Shown here: positions 29,671-39,643 of the stretch, one piece after another
Position numbering within the stretch: position 1 is the stretch's first letter
Layout: every line of letters begins with the position of its first letter
NCBI RefSeq assembly: GCF_002835465.1
Contig: NZ_PIZM01000002.1
Coordinates: 298,344-362,343, forward strand
DNA length: 64,000 nt
Origin: Psychromonas sp. psych-6C06
GTDB lineage: Bacteria > Pseudomonadota > Gammaproteobacteria > Enterobacterales > Psychromonadaceae
Reading direction: 5' to 3'
The notes under the pieces: generated by a model
What the model was told of the DNA's origin: nothing
Seen by the model: only the letters and a program-made list of their open reading frames with translations
Databases searched by the model: none
Translations under genes and position numbers: made by a program

Positions 29671-31776
29671 TTATTCAGCAGCTGCTGCTTCTTTCTTTTC
29701 AGCAGCTTCTTTAATACTTAGACGTACACGGCCTTGGCGATCTACTTCTAGTACTTTAACTTTAACTTCTTGACCCTCTTTCAAATGGTCAGAAACTTTC
29801 TGTACACGCTCTTCACAGATTTGTGAGATATGAACTAGACCATCTTTACCTGGTAAGATGTTAACGAATGCGCCGAAGTCAGCTAAACGTACAACTTTAC
29901 CTGTGTAGATAGTACCTACTTCAACTTCAGCTGTAAGAGCTTTAATGCGGTTGATTGCATCATCTGCTTGCTCGCCAGACGTTGCAGCAATTTTAACTGT
30001 ACCGTCATCTTCGATTTCAATCGTAGTACCCGTTTCTTCACATAGAGCACGGATAACTGCGCCACCTTTACCGATAACATCACGGATTTTATCAGTGTTG
30101 ATTTTCAGTGTGTGAATACGTGGAGCAAATTGTGAAATATCTTCACGACCTTCAGAAATCGCTTCGTCCATTACCGTTAGGATATGTAAACGCGCAGCTT
30201 TTGCTTGGTTTAACGCAATTTGCATGATTTCGCGTGTGATACCTTCAATTTTGATATCCATTTGTAGTGCAGTGATACCACCGTCAGTACCCGCTACTTT
30301 AAAGTCCATATCACCAAGATGATCTTCATCACCTAAGATATCAGAAAGAACAACGAACTCTTCGCCTTCTTTCACTAGACCCATCGCGATACCCGCAACA
30401 GATGCTTTAAGAGGAACACCCGCATCCATAAGCGCTAGCGATGAACCACAAACAGAAGCCATTGAAGATGAACCGTTAGATTCAGTGATTTCCGATACTA
30501 CACGTACTGTGTATGGGAACTCTTCAACTGTAGGCATTACTGCTAATACACCACGTTTCGCTAGACGACCGTGACCAATTTCACGACGTTTAGGAGAACC
30601 AACAAAACCAGTTTCGCCTACACAGTATGGAGGGAAGTTGTAATGTAATAAGAAGTGATCTTTCTTCTCACCCATTAGGCTATCGATGATTTGTGCATCA
30701 CGTTGAGTACCAAGCGTAGCTGTTACTAATGCTTGTGTTTCACCACGTGTAAACAGTGAAGAACCGTGAGTACGTGGCAGTACACCAGTACGAACGTCAA
30801 GCGCACGAACACTCTCAGGATCACGACCATCAATACGAGGCTCGCCTTTAATGATACGTGAACGTACCACTGTTTTTTCTAAATCGTGTAAGTATTCACC
30901 TACCTTTTTAGCTTCTAATGTTTCGTCAGCAGCTAATAATTTTTCTTTAACTTCAGAGGTGATCGCTTTGATTGTATCGTAACGCTGACCTTTGTCGCTG
31001 ATTTGGTAAGCTTCTTCGAAACGCGCCTGTGCTTCAGTTGCAATAAGTGCATCTAATGCTTCGTTACGTGCTGGAGCTGTCCAATCCCAAGCAGGACGTG
31101 CAACGTCGCTTGCGAACTCTTTAATTGCTTCAACAACAACTTGTTGCTCATCGTGACCGTATACAACAGCGCCTAACATTACGTCTTCGCTTAATACAGC
31201 GGCTTCTGATTCAACCATTAATACTGCGTTGTCAGTACCTGATACAACAAGGTCAAGATCACTTGTTTCTAATTCTGTTTTAGTTGGGTTAAGTAGGTAT
31301 TGACCTTCTTTGTAACCAACACGAGCACAACCGATAGGACCGTTAAAAGGCATACCAGAGATAGAAAGTGCCGCAGATGTTGCGATCATAGCAACGATAT
31401 CTGGGTTAACTTCTGGGTTGATTGAAACAACAGTTGCAATCACTTGTACTTCGTTTTTGAAACCTTCAGGGAAAAGAGGACGCACTGGACGGTCGATTAG
31501 ACGTGCAATTAGTGTCTCTTCTTCAGATGGACGGCCTTCACGCTTGAAGAAACCACCTGGGATTTTACCTGCAGCGTATGTTTTTTCTTGGTAGTTAACA
31601 GTCAGAGGGAAGAAATCACGCTCTTGATCATCTGCATTTTTACCAACAACAGAAACGAATACACAAGTATCGTCCATGCTACACATTACAGCAGCAGTTG
31701 CTTGACGTGCAATCACGCCAGTTTCTAGTGTTACAGTATGTTCGCCATACTGAAAACTTTTAACAATAGGAGTCAT
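29671..31776 (-). CDS. pnp: Polyribonucleotide nucleotidyltransferase (PNPase)
   Basis: PNPase degrades RNA 3' to 5' by phosphorolysis and is part of the degradosome. The 701-aa product has two RNase PH domains (about 1-215 and 310-540) around a helical linker, a KH domain with [14 protein letters not shown] (near 561-574), an S1 domain beginning [11 protein letters not shown], and a short Ala/Glu tail. It is about ten residues shorter than the E. coli protein. Normally it lies directly downstream of rpsO. Here rpsO is about 7.9 kb away, so pnp must have its own promoter. Confidence 0.98.
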   Translation of the reverse strand: MTPIVKSFQYGEHTVTLETGVIARQATAAVMCSMDDTCVFVSVVGKNADDQERDFFPLTVNYQEKTYAAGKIPGGFFKREGRPSEEETLIARLIDRPVRPLFPEGFKNEVQVIATVVSINPEVNPDIVAMIATSAALSISGMPFNGPIGCARVGYKEGQYLLNPTKTELETSDLDLVVSGTDNAVLMVESEAAVLSEDVMLGAVVYGHDEQQVVVEAIKEFASDVARPAWDWTAPARNEALDALIATEAQARFEEAYQISDKGQRYDTIKAITSEVKEKLLAADETLEAKKVGEYLHDLEKTVVRSRIIKGEPRIDGRDPESVRALDVRTGVLPRTHGSSLFTRGETQALVTATLGTQRDAQIIDSLMGEKKDHFLLHYNFPPYCVGETGFVGSPKRREIGHGRLAKRGVLAVMPTVEEFPYTVRVVSEITESNGSSSMASVCGSSLALMDAGVPLKASVAGIAMGLVKEGEEFVVLSDILGDEDHLGDMDFKVAGTDGGITALQMDIKIEGITREIMQIALNQAKAARLHILTVMDEAISEGREDISQFAPRIHTLKINTDKIRDVIGKGGAVIRALCEETGTTIEIEDDGTVKIAATSGEQADDAINRIKALTAEVEVGTIYTGKVVRLADFGAFVNILPGKDGLVHISQICEERVQKVSDHLKEGQEVKVKVLEVDRQGRVRLSIKEAAEKKEAAAAE

Positions 31777-31965
31777 TTTTTTTCCTTGGATTATATATTT
31801 AATTTTATGCTTTTTATCGCGACGATAGTATATATCAAAGTGTTGGCTTTAAAACTATTTTGGAAGGATTTTTTGGGGTTTTTATTTATGAACAGCTAAT
31901 AATGTTTATATAAGTAAGAGGGCAGTGTAGCTATCAAACACGATTAACTACACTGCTATTAAATA

Positions 31966-33093
31966 CTACATTTCGTATCGCAATGCAGAATCGACACTTT
32001 GATATATTTTTCTTTCTAAACGCCCTAGAATATCTCGAATAAAGCTTTTGCTGAAAATAGTTTCATGGGGAGAAGGTTTCAGGCCTAATACCTCCATTAC
32101 CTTCCTGATGAAATACTTAACCCACCTAGACAGCTTGTCAGCTAAATTGATCCCTTTAGCGAGAACATATGCGAGATGATCCATGACCGTAAAACTCTCG
32201 AATGAGCCAATAACTGAAGTTACTTTTTTTACAACAAAAACAATTGCACTTTGTAGCCAATGCAGAGTATCGATAGAGAAAGTCGCGCGGGCTTTTTGTG
32301 TCAACCATTGCTTAATACTAAGATCACTCTTATGAGCTTGCCTATTGCCAGCAAGCCCCCCCCAACTTTTCCCATCTACAGAAGAACAATATTCTTTCAT
32401 ATCGTGGTATTTAGCTCCAGGTAATAAACCAGGTGAATGTAACCAATAATCAGTACCAGACTCAGGAATATGCACATAAGGCCAAGTCGGTATCATTGGT
32501 ACAACATCTGTTTTATGAAAAACACGATATATACGTTTAGTTGTTAACTGAATTGTTAAATAATTAGAAAAATCAAACAGTCCAACACGTGGACTACCAT
32601 AAGTATAGAGATATGTACTTTCTCCACTATTTTGTAACCAACTAGCACATAAAGTAGCTAATGCGCCTCCCAAACTATGGCCAACACAATGAAAAGTCGT
32701 GGCACCTTGTTTTTTTGCAATTTTAACAAGTTCATTTAATTGTGGTTTCAGGCTATTAAATACAGTATTAAACCCGTCGTGCACAGAATATCCTACGCTA
32801 CTACGAGCAGGAGCCACATTAAAGTTACTTATCCAATCAGCAAGTAATTTAGTTCCTCTAAATGTAATAATCGCATTACCTTTAGGAGCCATTAGCACAC
32901 AGCCAAAACCTGTCGTAATTTTTATTCCAGCAGGCCCCGTTTTTCCTTGAAGGATATTTTTCCCTACGAATTTTAGACTTCCAAGTCCAGACGTTTTCAG
33001 TACAATAGACGCCGTATCCATTGATGAGGATTTAGAAATGGGGTACACAACTCTCGCTATTTTAGAGGACAGCGTTGAAGACAAAACAGTCAT
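31966..33093 (-). CDS. Class 3 lipase-family protein, possible secreted effector
   Basis: The 375-aa protein has a class 3 lipase core. The nucleophile elbow GHSLGG puts Ser140 at the active site, with Asp196 in DVVP and His230 in KYHDMK as the likely triad partners. VLMAPKGNAIITFRGT is the usual family entry. It lacks a signal peptide. The C-terminal ~120 residues are helical and Lys-rich and not recognised. It is followed in the genome by a small exported protein 20 nt upstream on the same strand. A cytoplasmic lipase paired with a periplasmic partner resembles type VI secretion lipase effector/immunity pairs, but no secretion gene is nearby. Confidence 0.75.
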   Translation of the reverse strand: MTVLSSTLSSKIARVVYPISKSSSMDTASIVLKTSGLGSLKFVGKNILQGKTGPAGIKITTGFGCVLMAPKGNAIITFRGTKLLADWISNFNVAPARSSVGYSVHDGFNTVFNSLKPQLNELVKIAKKQGATTFHCVGHSLGGALATLCASWLQNSGESTYLYTYGSPRVGLFDFSNYLTIQLTTKRIYRVFHKTDVVPMIPTWPYVHIPESGTDYWLHSPGLLPGAKYHDMKEYCSSVDGKSWGGLAGNRQAHKSDLSIKQWLTQKARATFSIDTLHWLQSAIVFVVKKVTSVIGSFESFTVMDHLAYVLAKGINLADKLSRWVKYFIRKVMEVLGLKPSPHETIFSKSFIRDILGRLERKIYQSVDSALRYEM

Positions 33094-33113
33094 ATTAAGC
33101 TCCTTTTAATTAA

Positions 33114-33617
33114 TCAAATATCTTCATCAAAAAATGAAATGCTTTTTGCTTCATCAGCTTCCACATCCCAATTGCAACGACTTATAATAACATCCCCGTT
33201 TACCAAAATTCCGCTCAGCTCTTCTAAGGCTAATTCGCAAGTAACGGCTAAAGGTTTGCCTCGAGATTCTGAATTTGCAGCAGGATCCATTTTAGTAGCT
33301 TCCCAAATTAAAAACTCATCATTATCTTTATAGGCAATAATATTTTGGGCAACAGCAAACTGCATAGGCAGCACTTTTCCAATTAAGTTAGTACGATAAA
33401 TTGCTGGAAAATAAAACTTCCCATCTTCATCAGTTATCGTTTCGTCATATTGTTTTTTATTGTAATCCACCATCCGAACCAACTTAACGCCAGCTGCTGG
33501 TTTTCCTTCAAAACTGACAACTCCTGTCATCTCAGAAAATAGACACTGCTTTACACTCACCGCATACACTCCATATGAAAATACTACTAATAAAATTGAT
33601 ATTATAATTTTGTTCAT
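33114..33617 (-). CDS. Exported protein with a DUF6795-like beta domain, possible lipase immunity partner
   Basis: The 167-aa product has a signal peptide (about 1-19), then a beta-sandwich like carboxypeptidase regulatory domains: GVVSFEGKPAAGVKLVRM, then TDEDGKFYFPAI. I recall similar domains beside lipase genes in marine bacteria but cannot verify it here. I start at ATG 33617 with AAGGAATC upstream; the longer frame to 33788 would overlap the next gene. It is encoded just before the lipase gene at 31966 on the same strand, so the partner would be made first, as expected for immunity. The immunity role is inferred. Confidence 0.65.
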   Translation of the reverse strand: MNKIIISILLVVFSYGVYAVSVKQCLFSEMTGVVSFEGKPAAGVKLVRMVDYNKKQYDETITDEDGKFYFPAIYRTNLIGKVLPMQFAVAQNIIAYKDNDEFLIWEATKMDPAANSESRGKPLAVTCELALEELSGILVNGDVIISRCNWDVEADEAKSISFFDEDI

Positions 33618-33747
33618 TTGATTCCTTGTTAAAGCTAATCCATTAACAAACCTGTGCAGATGATAATGTATTGATATAAAGATAACAATCAAACAAGTCA
33701 CAGTTAGTAATAATCGCTGACTGACAAAAAGGAACTTTGAATAAACA

Positions 33748-34017
33748 ATGTTACAAAAAGTATTCGAGGCCATTATTGGATTAATCATATTGGCTTTTTT
33801 AATTTATGGGGTATTTCTAGGAGGGAAGTGGCTAGTTGGTTTGTTTACTGATTTTACACCTGCGACTTTGGCTATTATTAGTATATCTCTCTTCTTAATC
33901 CCGTTAATAATCGAGTTCATAACGGTAGGGGCAGGTTCTCAAGCAGCAGGACCAATGTGCATTGCAATAATGATGATACCCTTTTGTTTTATTGGATTAA
34001 TTGTTTCATTTATTTAG
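33748..34017 (+). CDS. Small membrane protein (89 aa), unknown
   Basis: The 89-aa product has two or three hydrophobic helices (about 8-32, 42-60 and 68-89) separated by short polar turns, and no recognised motif. AAGGA lies about 15 nt upstream of the ATG, a wide spacing, so the start is uncertain. It is divergent from the exported protein at 33114 and convergent with the unknown gene at 34042. It may be part of the same accessory island. No function is proposed. Confidence 0.55.
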   Translation: MLQKVFEAIIGLIILAFLIYGVFLGGKWLVGLFTDFTPATLAIISISLFLIPLIIEFITVGAGSQAAGPMCIAIMMIPFCFIGLIVSFI

Positions 34018-34041
34018 TATTTAGTTCGGTAACGATTTTAG

Positions 34042-34929
34042 CTAATAACCACCCACTGACCAAAAACGTGCAGGTCGCTCGCGATCATCAACGGTAAAAG
34101 GACGACTTGGATCTGCTGTTAATACAATGCTTTCCCCCTCAAAACGTGCATCAATCACTGTCCCACCTTTATAGTTAATCATAACGAGTTCATTACCCTG
34201 TAAGTACTTGGGTGAATATAAACGTATCGTGCTTTGTTTTGGCCGTGATGAATGACCGCCGTGTCCAAAAGCATAATTACCAGAATAATAAATAACAATG
34301 ACACTCGCACTGCCCGCAGGGGTTATCGTTTTAGGGGGGCGAGAAAAGGTAAAGTAAGGATCGCTCGATAATAACATTTTAGAGAAGTCACTTAAATTAA
34401 CTTGCCATAAACGGTTCTCAACATGTTGAAATTCAGCCAATGAAGCCACAATAAGTATTGTATTTTCATCGATATAATTCACAAAACTAAAATGACTAAA
34501 TTCGTTAAATTGATGTAACAAAGGACCGAGCTCATCGCCATCTTGTTGATAAACTTTATTACCCACAAATAACAATTGGCGCAAAGATTTTTCCAACGTT
34601 AATTGTAAAGCAGGCTTATCATCCTCATGACGATTAAAAGGCTCATTTTCTTTAATCTCACCACTACCAGTCAACACCATTTCAATCCCAACCGGTAAAT
34701 CACTGTTATTGACATCAAAATTAACTGCTTTTTCAGCATCAATCACTTGTTTTGAATGGTTTTCAAGCTCCTTAATGCTGATAAATTCACTGTTTACTTC
34801 AAAGTCTGCTCCGCGCTGTGATTTAAACTCTGTGATCTCAGAGATAAAAACAAGGTTGGAAAATAATACTGCAATCGGGATGCAAGCGACAAACACCAGC
34901 ACTGCAACTACCCATAATAATACGCTCAT
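34042..34929 (-). CDS. Membrane-anchored periplasmic protein of unknown function
   Basis: I do not recognise this 295-aa protein. It has one N-terminal transmembrane or signal-anchor segment (about 2-24) and then a soluble, mostly beta domain with repeated Asp/Glu and aromatic positions and a GHGGHSSRPKQ loop near 240. The rest would sit in the periplasm. I start at ATG 34929, with GAGGG five bases upstream; an ATG 12 nt earlier has no site. It lies 50 nt after the antiporter gene at 34979 on the same strand and could be co-transcribed with it. Confidence 0.6.
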   Translation of the reverse strand: MSVLLWVVAVLVFVACIPIAVLFSNLVFISEITEFKSQRGADFEVNSEFISIKELENHSKQVIDAEKAVNFDVNNSDLPVGIEMVLTGSGEIKENEPFNRHEDDKPALQLTLEKSLRQLLFVGNKVYQQDGDELGPLLHQFNEFSHFSFVNYIDENTILIVASLAEFQHVENRLWQVNLSDFSKMLLSSDPYFTFSRPPKTITPAGSASVIVIYYSGNYAFGHGGHSSRPKQSTIRLYSPKYLQGNELVMINYKGGTVIDARFEGESIVLTADPSRPFTVDDRERPARFWSVGGY

Positions 34930-34978
34930 CCTTTCCCTCATAATAATTTACTATATCTATCTTAAAAATAGGCCATAA

Positions 34979-36169
34979 CTACTGCTTCACTAAACCCAGT
35001 TTTTTAGCAAGTGGCTCGATCGCGCCACCTTGTATAAACACAGAAAATAGCACTACAAAAAACACCATGTGGATCATCTCAATCGAGCCTTCTACCCCAG
35101 CGGTCGCGGGGATAAGAGCAAAAACAATCGGCGTCGCGCCCTTTAAACCAATTGAGGAAATAAACAGGCGTTTTTTCCAACTTGCTTTGACAAAAGGCAG
35201 GTAACATAGTTGCACTGCTAATGGCCTTGCTACAAAAATAAGGAGCAGTGCGGGTAGCAGCGACACCCAAAATACTGACACTAAATTTTGCGGAAATATC
35301 TGCAAACCAATAATAATAAACATCAGCGATTGTGCCAGCCAGGCTAAGCCATTATAAAAGTGTTTGTTAACCTCTCCACCGCGTAACAACTGATTACCAA
35401 TGATCACACCGGCAATATAAACGGCCACTAAAATATTACCACCAACTAACTCGGTGCCATAAACAGCAATAATAAAACAGGTAAGAATGAATACAGGTAT
35501 TAATCCAACCTCGTTAAGCTTGATATGATTAAGCGCCATTACGCATAATTTGCCCAATATATAACCAACCAATCCGCCAAGTAAAATTTGCTGCGCTAGT
35601 AGCATGGCAATACTTGAAACTGAAAGCGCGATACCGGAGCTTGAGACTAAAATATCAGTAAGTAAAATCACCATGAGTAAGGCAACAGGGTCATTGGTTG
35701 CCGATTCAAATTCTAATACGGTGTCAGTATTCTCTTTTAGTTTTAATTTTTTAGACTCTAAAATCGAAAACACAGCGGCTGCATCGGTTGATGACACAAC
35801 AGCTGCAAATAATAAGCAGGTTAAAAAATTGAGATTGAGTAAATAATATAAGATAACGGCAAAAATAAGCGTCGTGAATAATACCCCAAAGCTAGATAAC
35901 GTACCGCCCTCTTTCCAAGCTAGTTTAATGCTCTTAGTAGAAGTATTTAAGCCACCAACAAACACGATCACGTTAAGCGCCATGCCGCCAATTAATGAGG
36001 TCATTTGTAAGTTATCATAGACAAAATCAAATTCGCCATTACCAAATACCAGCCCCACCGCCATAAAAATAAGCAAAGAAGGAATGCCTAGCGTTTTAGA
36101 GGGGTGATGTAACAAAATACCAATGGCAATTAAACTGGCAATACCTAACATGATTAAGTTAAAAGACAT
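34979..36169 (-). CDS. CPA1-family K+ or Na+/H+ antiporter, short NhaP2/CvrA type
   Basis: The 396-aa product is all membrane domain, with about 12 helices. The ion-site segments SSTDAAAVFSIL and EFESATNDPVALLM and the late GLKGATPIVFALIP match NhaP2 (CvrA) potassium/proton antiporters. The E. coli protein is about 578 aa with cytoplasmic TrkA-C and CorC-type regulatory domains; these are missing here and the frame ends with the last helix. It is either a naturally short subtype or one that lost regulation. It sits in the rpsO-pnp insert. Confidence 0.85.
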   Translation of the reverse strand: MSFNLIMLGIASLIAIGILLHHPSKTLGIPSLLIFMAVGLVFGNGEFDFVYDNLQMTSLIGGMALNVIVFVGGLNTSTKSIKLAWKEGGTLSSFGVLFTTLIFAVILYYLLNLNFLTCLLFAAVVSSTDAAAVFSILESKKLKLKENTDTVLEFESATNDPVALLMVILLTDILVSSSGIALSVSSIAMLLAQQILLGGLVGYILGKLCVMALNHIKLNEVGLIPVFILTCFIIAVYGTELVGGNILVAVYIAGVIIGNQLLRGGEVNKHFYNGLAWLAQSLMFIIIGLQIFPQNLVSVFWVSLLPALLLIFVARPLAVQLCYLPFVKASWKKRLFISSIGLKGATPIVFALIPATAGVEGSIEMIHMVFFVVLFSVFIQGGAIEPLAKKLGLVKQ

Positions 36170-36369
36170 AACACGTCACTTATAAATTAGAAGAAGAAAA
36201 GAATGGGACTCTATTATACTTAAATAATGCTATATTTTGTCGATAATTATTATCGTTAACAATGAAATACTCTGTTGTAATTTAAATAATAAATAGTCTT
36301 CATCTTAAAGCCCCGATGGTTTAAAGGTTTAAAGGTTTATTGATAAATTCCCTCAATGAAGATGCTCAC

Positions 36370-36640
36370 ATGACGAACACACAATCAAAACAGAAAGTGT
36401 TATTTAATTAGCGAATAAGCCAGAAGAAATGTTAGCACTTGAGCAAAATGAATACGTTCGTATTTGGTTGTTTCAGAGCCTGAAGTCATTGAAGAAAGTT
36501 TAAATATAATACTCAAGATGCTAACCACCTATGAACCTGACAACTTGTGGCAACAGACACAATCGACACTTTCTGAAATGCTAATCAGAATTCGCCTCAA
36601 TAATTGGGTTATATTCCATCATTAAAGAGCACTATAAAAT
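36370..36640 (+). pseudogene. Decayed partial copy of the GST-like gene at 38918
   Basis: From the ATG at 36370 the sequence follows the start of the GST gene. It then lacks roughly 90-110 nt covering the CPYA active site, and continues alongside the intact gene: CCAGAAGAAATGTT, TCTGAAGTCATTGAAGAAAG (as GCCTGAAGTC here), and a shared run of ACAATCGACACTTTCTGAAATGCT. It has in-frame stops and small indels, ends near 36640 and has no closing half. It is a relic of a duplication, with the antiporter gene at 36791 between the two copies. Confidence 0.85.
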
Positions 36641-36790
36641 TAAGCCAGTTGAGTTTGCAAAGCTATCAACAATCAGCACTAATAACTAGAAAAGTGTGAG
36701 GATACAATATCGTTGTAAAAATAATCATAGTATTTGTCAGCTGTTGTCTTTATATTCTTCTCTTCTCCCCTAACAAGAATGAGACTTATT

Positions 36791-38071
36791 ATGACTGTGT
36801 ATGCAACTTTTTGTTTTCTTGGTGCAGCGGCTATGTTAATTGCCTTTTTAAATAGTAAAATAGGCAAGATGCAAAGCACTATTGCAATTACTGCGGGCTC
36901 ATTAATCTTATCTTTAATTATCGTTATTGCCGGAAAAAATGGTTTTACTTCCTTAAAAACAATTGCCTCTCAGCAACTCGCACAAATTGACTTTAATAGC
37001 TTTCTACTTGACGGTATCTTAGGCTTCCTTCTGTTTGCTGGCGGATTAGGTATTAAACTAACCAATATTAAAGATCAAAAGTGGGAAATAACTGTTTTAG
37101 CCCTCGCTGCTACATTGTTTTCTACGGTATTTATCGGCTATGCACTTTTTTATAGTTGTCAATTCATTGGACTACCATTGGATCTGATTTATTGTCTTTT
37201 ATTTGGAGCCTTAATCTCTCCTACAGACCCGATTGCTGTGTTAGCTATCGTAAAAAAATTAAATGCTCCTAAACGCATCTCAACACAAATTGAGGGAGAG
37301 TCGTTATTTAATGATGGCTTTGGATTAGTTATCTTTATTACGTTATACAGCATTGCATTTTCAGGAGCAGAAGTCTCTGCGATAAGTGTTAGTGGCATGT
37401 TTTTACACGAAGCGATAGGTGGCATCGCTTATGGGTTTGCATTAGGGCTTTTATTTCACTTTTTAATTAGCGCTACCAATGATCATTCAATGGAGCTTTT
37501 ATTAACCATTGGCATTCCTACAGCGGGTTACGTTGTCGCAGGAATGTTAGGTGTTTCAGGGCCCCTCGCAATGGTTGTATCAGGCATTATGATTGGTAAC
37601 TGGACACGTATTAATGGCTTCTCAGATGAAAGTAAAAAGCTATTAGACCATTTTTGGGAGCTGGTCGATGAGTTCTTAAATGGTATTTTGTTCCTATTAA
37701 TTGGGTTAAGCATGCTGCAGTACAGTTTCCATCAAGAAGATTGGATCTTAATGGTGATCGCGATTCCATTAGTGTTGATCGCACGCTACTTAAGTATTCA
37801 ATTTTCATATCTTGGCTTTCAGCGCTTTCGCAATTATAACCCTTACTCGGTTGCAATTTTAACATGGGGTGGTTTACGTGGTGGACTAGCACTTGCGATG
37901 GCAATGGTTATTCCTGCCGGAGTGATGGTCATCCCTGAAAAACAGATTGATGTACGCGAGATAATTTTAGTTATGACCTACTCCGTGGTATTTTTCTCTA
38001 TATTAGTGCAAGGCTCAACAATTACACCATTAATAAATAAAGCAAAGGCATGGCAAACAGAACAGAAGTAA
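36791..38071 (+). CDS. CPA1-family Na+/H+ antiporter (NhaP type)
   Basis: The 426-aa membrane protein has about 12 helices and the CPA1 motifs SPTDPIAVLAIVKK, EGESLFNDGFGLVIF and WGGLRGGLALAMA. It exchanges sodium or potassium for protons and suits salt or pH balance in a marine cell. The best start is the ATG at 36791, giving MTVYATFCF; the frame opens 57 nt earlier. It is a different subtype from the antiporter at 34979. It lies between the GST relic and the intact GST gene, suggesting that a duplicated block was inserted between rpsO and pnp. Confidence 0.9.
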   Translation: MTVYATFCFLGAAAMLIAFLNSKIGKMQSTIAITAGSLILSLIIVIAGKNGFTSLKTIASQQLAQIDFNSFLLDGILGFLLFAGGLGIKLTNIKDQKWEITVLALAATLFSTVFIGYALFYSCQFIGLPLDLIYCLLFGALISPTDPIAVLAIVKKLNAPKRISTQIEGESLFNDGFGLVIFITLYSIAFSGAEVSAISVSGMFLHEAIGGIAYGFALGLLFHFLISATNDHSMELLLTIGIPTAGYVVAGMLGVSGPLAMVVSGIMIGNWTRINGFSDESKKLLDHFWELVDEFLNGILFLLIGLSMLQYSFHQEDWILMVIAIPLVLIARYLSIQFSYLGFQRFRNYNPYSVAILTWGGLRGGLALAMAMVIPAGVMVIPEKQIDVREIILVMTYSVVFFSILVQGSTITPLINKAKAWQTEQK

Positions 38072-38740
38072 CAAGCTATATCTTTTCTGATTAGAGTATT
38101 AATACAATGCTCAAATGAGTTATCGAGTACCTACTCAATAACTCATTAAACGGATGGAAAAATTGGCTAAAATTTCTCAGGAACGCATAATAGCTAGCTG
38201 TCTTTGTTCCTATTGAATTGCTTGTTATTAACTTAACGTAGGTAAAGCGAGGTTTACGGTAAATGACGATATTTAGGCTTTGCGAAAACAGGATTTTTAC
38301 CATATAACAATGTTAATGATGCAAACTTCGCAAAAATGCGAATTCAAGCTTCTCACATTATCTTTATTCAAACTAAATGAACAACCGTTTCTACAAAGCT
38401 ATATCTATGGAGTAAAGTGACTTCTCACCAATAAGCGAAAGCGCAATAATCATGATCAACAAATATTCGCCTTCGGGTTCAATACAACAGACTATACATT
38501 TACTCTACTTTTCTACGTAGAATTGTACGCAATATAAAGCTTGGCTAACAGTTAAACTAGGTTCATTTAGAATAACTAAGCCATATTCTGCCTGCATTGC
38601 TCAAAATCCATTATGCTGAATAAAATTAAAGTGTTAGAAAATCAAAAGCCACTAGCATTAATTGGAAATTGAAAAATGCGCCTGAAACATTTTATGATAA
38701 CCTTTACAGACCAAAAATTTAAATTTATTAAACACACACT
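38072..38740. other. Non-coding gap between antiporter and the repeat before the GST gene
   Basis: About 670 nt with no credible gene. It holds the hairpin at 38114-38147 and several short imperfect inverted repeats. I cannot assign them to a family. Confidence 0.5.
38114..38147 (-). other. Long hairpin downstream of the antiporter gene
   Basis: AATGAGTTAT...GAGTA pairs with TACTC...ATAACTCATT over about 16 pairs. On the minus strand the one non-Watson-Crick position is G-U, on the plus strand it is a C-A mismatch. There is no T run. Confidence 0.5.
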
Positions 38741-38900
38741 TACACTATTACGCATAATATTATGATCAAGGCTTGTTGAGGAAAAGTAATAGAAAGCAAG
38801 GCGCATGATTGAGTAATAGCTAGCCATTGCGATTGAATGCAAGGCAGTTGTCTATTCTTTTAACCCACAATGTAGATCAGATAGTTATGCGGATTGGTAT
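38741..38900 (+). repeat. Copy of the ~160-bp dispersed element (left end decayed)
   Basis: The ordered blocks GATCAAGG, AGGAAAAG, AAGGCG, AGTTGTCTATTC and GATCAGATAGTTATGCGGATTGGTAT match the other copies. The left inverted end is not clear. It finishes 17 nt before the GST start codon and may supply its upstream sequence. Confidence 0.65.
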
Positions 38901-38917
38901 TAGATAAAGATGATCAA

Positions 38918-39583
38918 ATGACTAACGCACAATATCCACTACCTATTTTATATTCTCTTCGTCACTGCCCTTATGCAATGCGAGCACGTATCGCGATCTT
39001 TAAATCTAAACAGGCAATTTTATTACGCGATATTAAGTTAGCGAACAAACCAGAAGAAATGTTGGCGCTTTCACAAAATAAAACCGTTCCTATGTTGGTC
39101 GTATCAGAGTCTGAAGTCATTGAAGAAAGTATAGATATCATGATCAAGATGCTAATCGACCATGATCCGCACAACTTGTTGCAACCGCCACAATCGACAC
39201 TTTCTGAAATGCTGATCATCATTCACCGATATGATCTGCAATTTAAAGAGGCACTTAATGCTTATCGATGCTCTAAACGTTATCAAGAAAATAATGTTGT
39301 TGAGTTGAGGGCTGCTTGTGAAGTGTTTATTGAGGAGCTAGAGCAACGATTAACATCACATCGTTTTTTAATGTCAGATTGTGAAAGTTTATTAGATATT
39401 GCGTTAATGCCGTTTATTCGCCAATTTTCAAAAGTAGAAAGGCAATGGTACCAGAAATCGCCCTATCCCAAATTGCGAGCATGGTTAAATAGCTACTTGC
39501 AAAGCCCAATGTTCACTAAAGTCATGGCAAAGCATGATTTATGGGTTGAGTGCCATCGAGACATTATCTGGGGTGATATTTAA
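38918..39583 (+). CDS. Glutathione S-transferase / glutaredoxin-2-like protein
   Basis: The 221-aa product has a thioredoxin-fold N-terminal domain (about 8-85) with CPYA at residues 17-20 and the cis-proline segment TVPMLV, then a helical C-terminal domain (about 95-215). GrxB has CPYC, so the single active cysteine with Ala points to a monothiol GST-type enzyme. The start at ATG 38918 is shared with the relic at 36370. It converges on rpsO across a shared terminator. The substrate is unknown. Confidence 0.8.
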   Translation: MTNAQYPLPILYSLRHCPYAMRARIAIFKSKQAILLRDIKLANKPEEMLALSQNKTVPMLVVSESEVIEESIDIMIKMLIDHDPHNLLQPPQSTLSEMLIIIHRYDLQFKEALNAYRCSKRYQENNVVELRAACEVFIEELEQRLTSHRFLMSDCESLLDIALMPFIRQFSKVERQWYQKSPYPKLRAWLNSYLQSPMFTKVMAKHDLWVECHRDIIWGDI

Positions 39584-39594
39584 AGTGTTAGAAA

Positions 39595-39624
39595 CAAAAA
39601 AAGAGCCCTTAGGCTCTTTTTATT
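39595..39624. terminator. Bidirectional terminator between the GST gene and rpsO
   Basis: AAGAGCC pairs with GGCTCTT (39601-39607 with 39612-39618), flanked by A and T runs on both sides, so it can serve both convergent genes. Confidence 0.85.
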
Positions 39625-39643
39625 TACAAGGTTTAAATCGAGA

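Noticed and set aside
33618..33788. 57-residue extension of the exported partner of the lipase
   Set aside because: It overlaps the divergent small membrane gene. The internal ATG has a good ribosome-binding site and begins a signal peptide.
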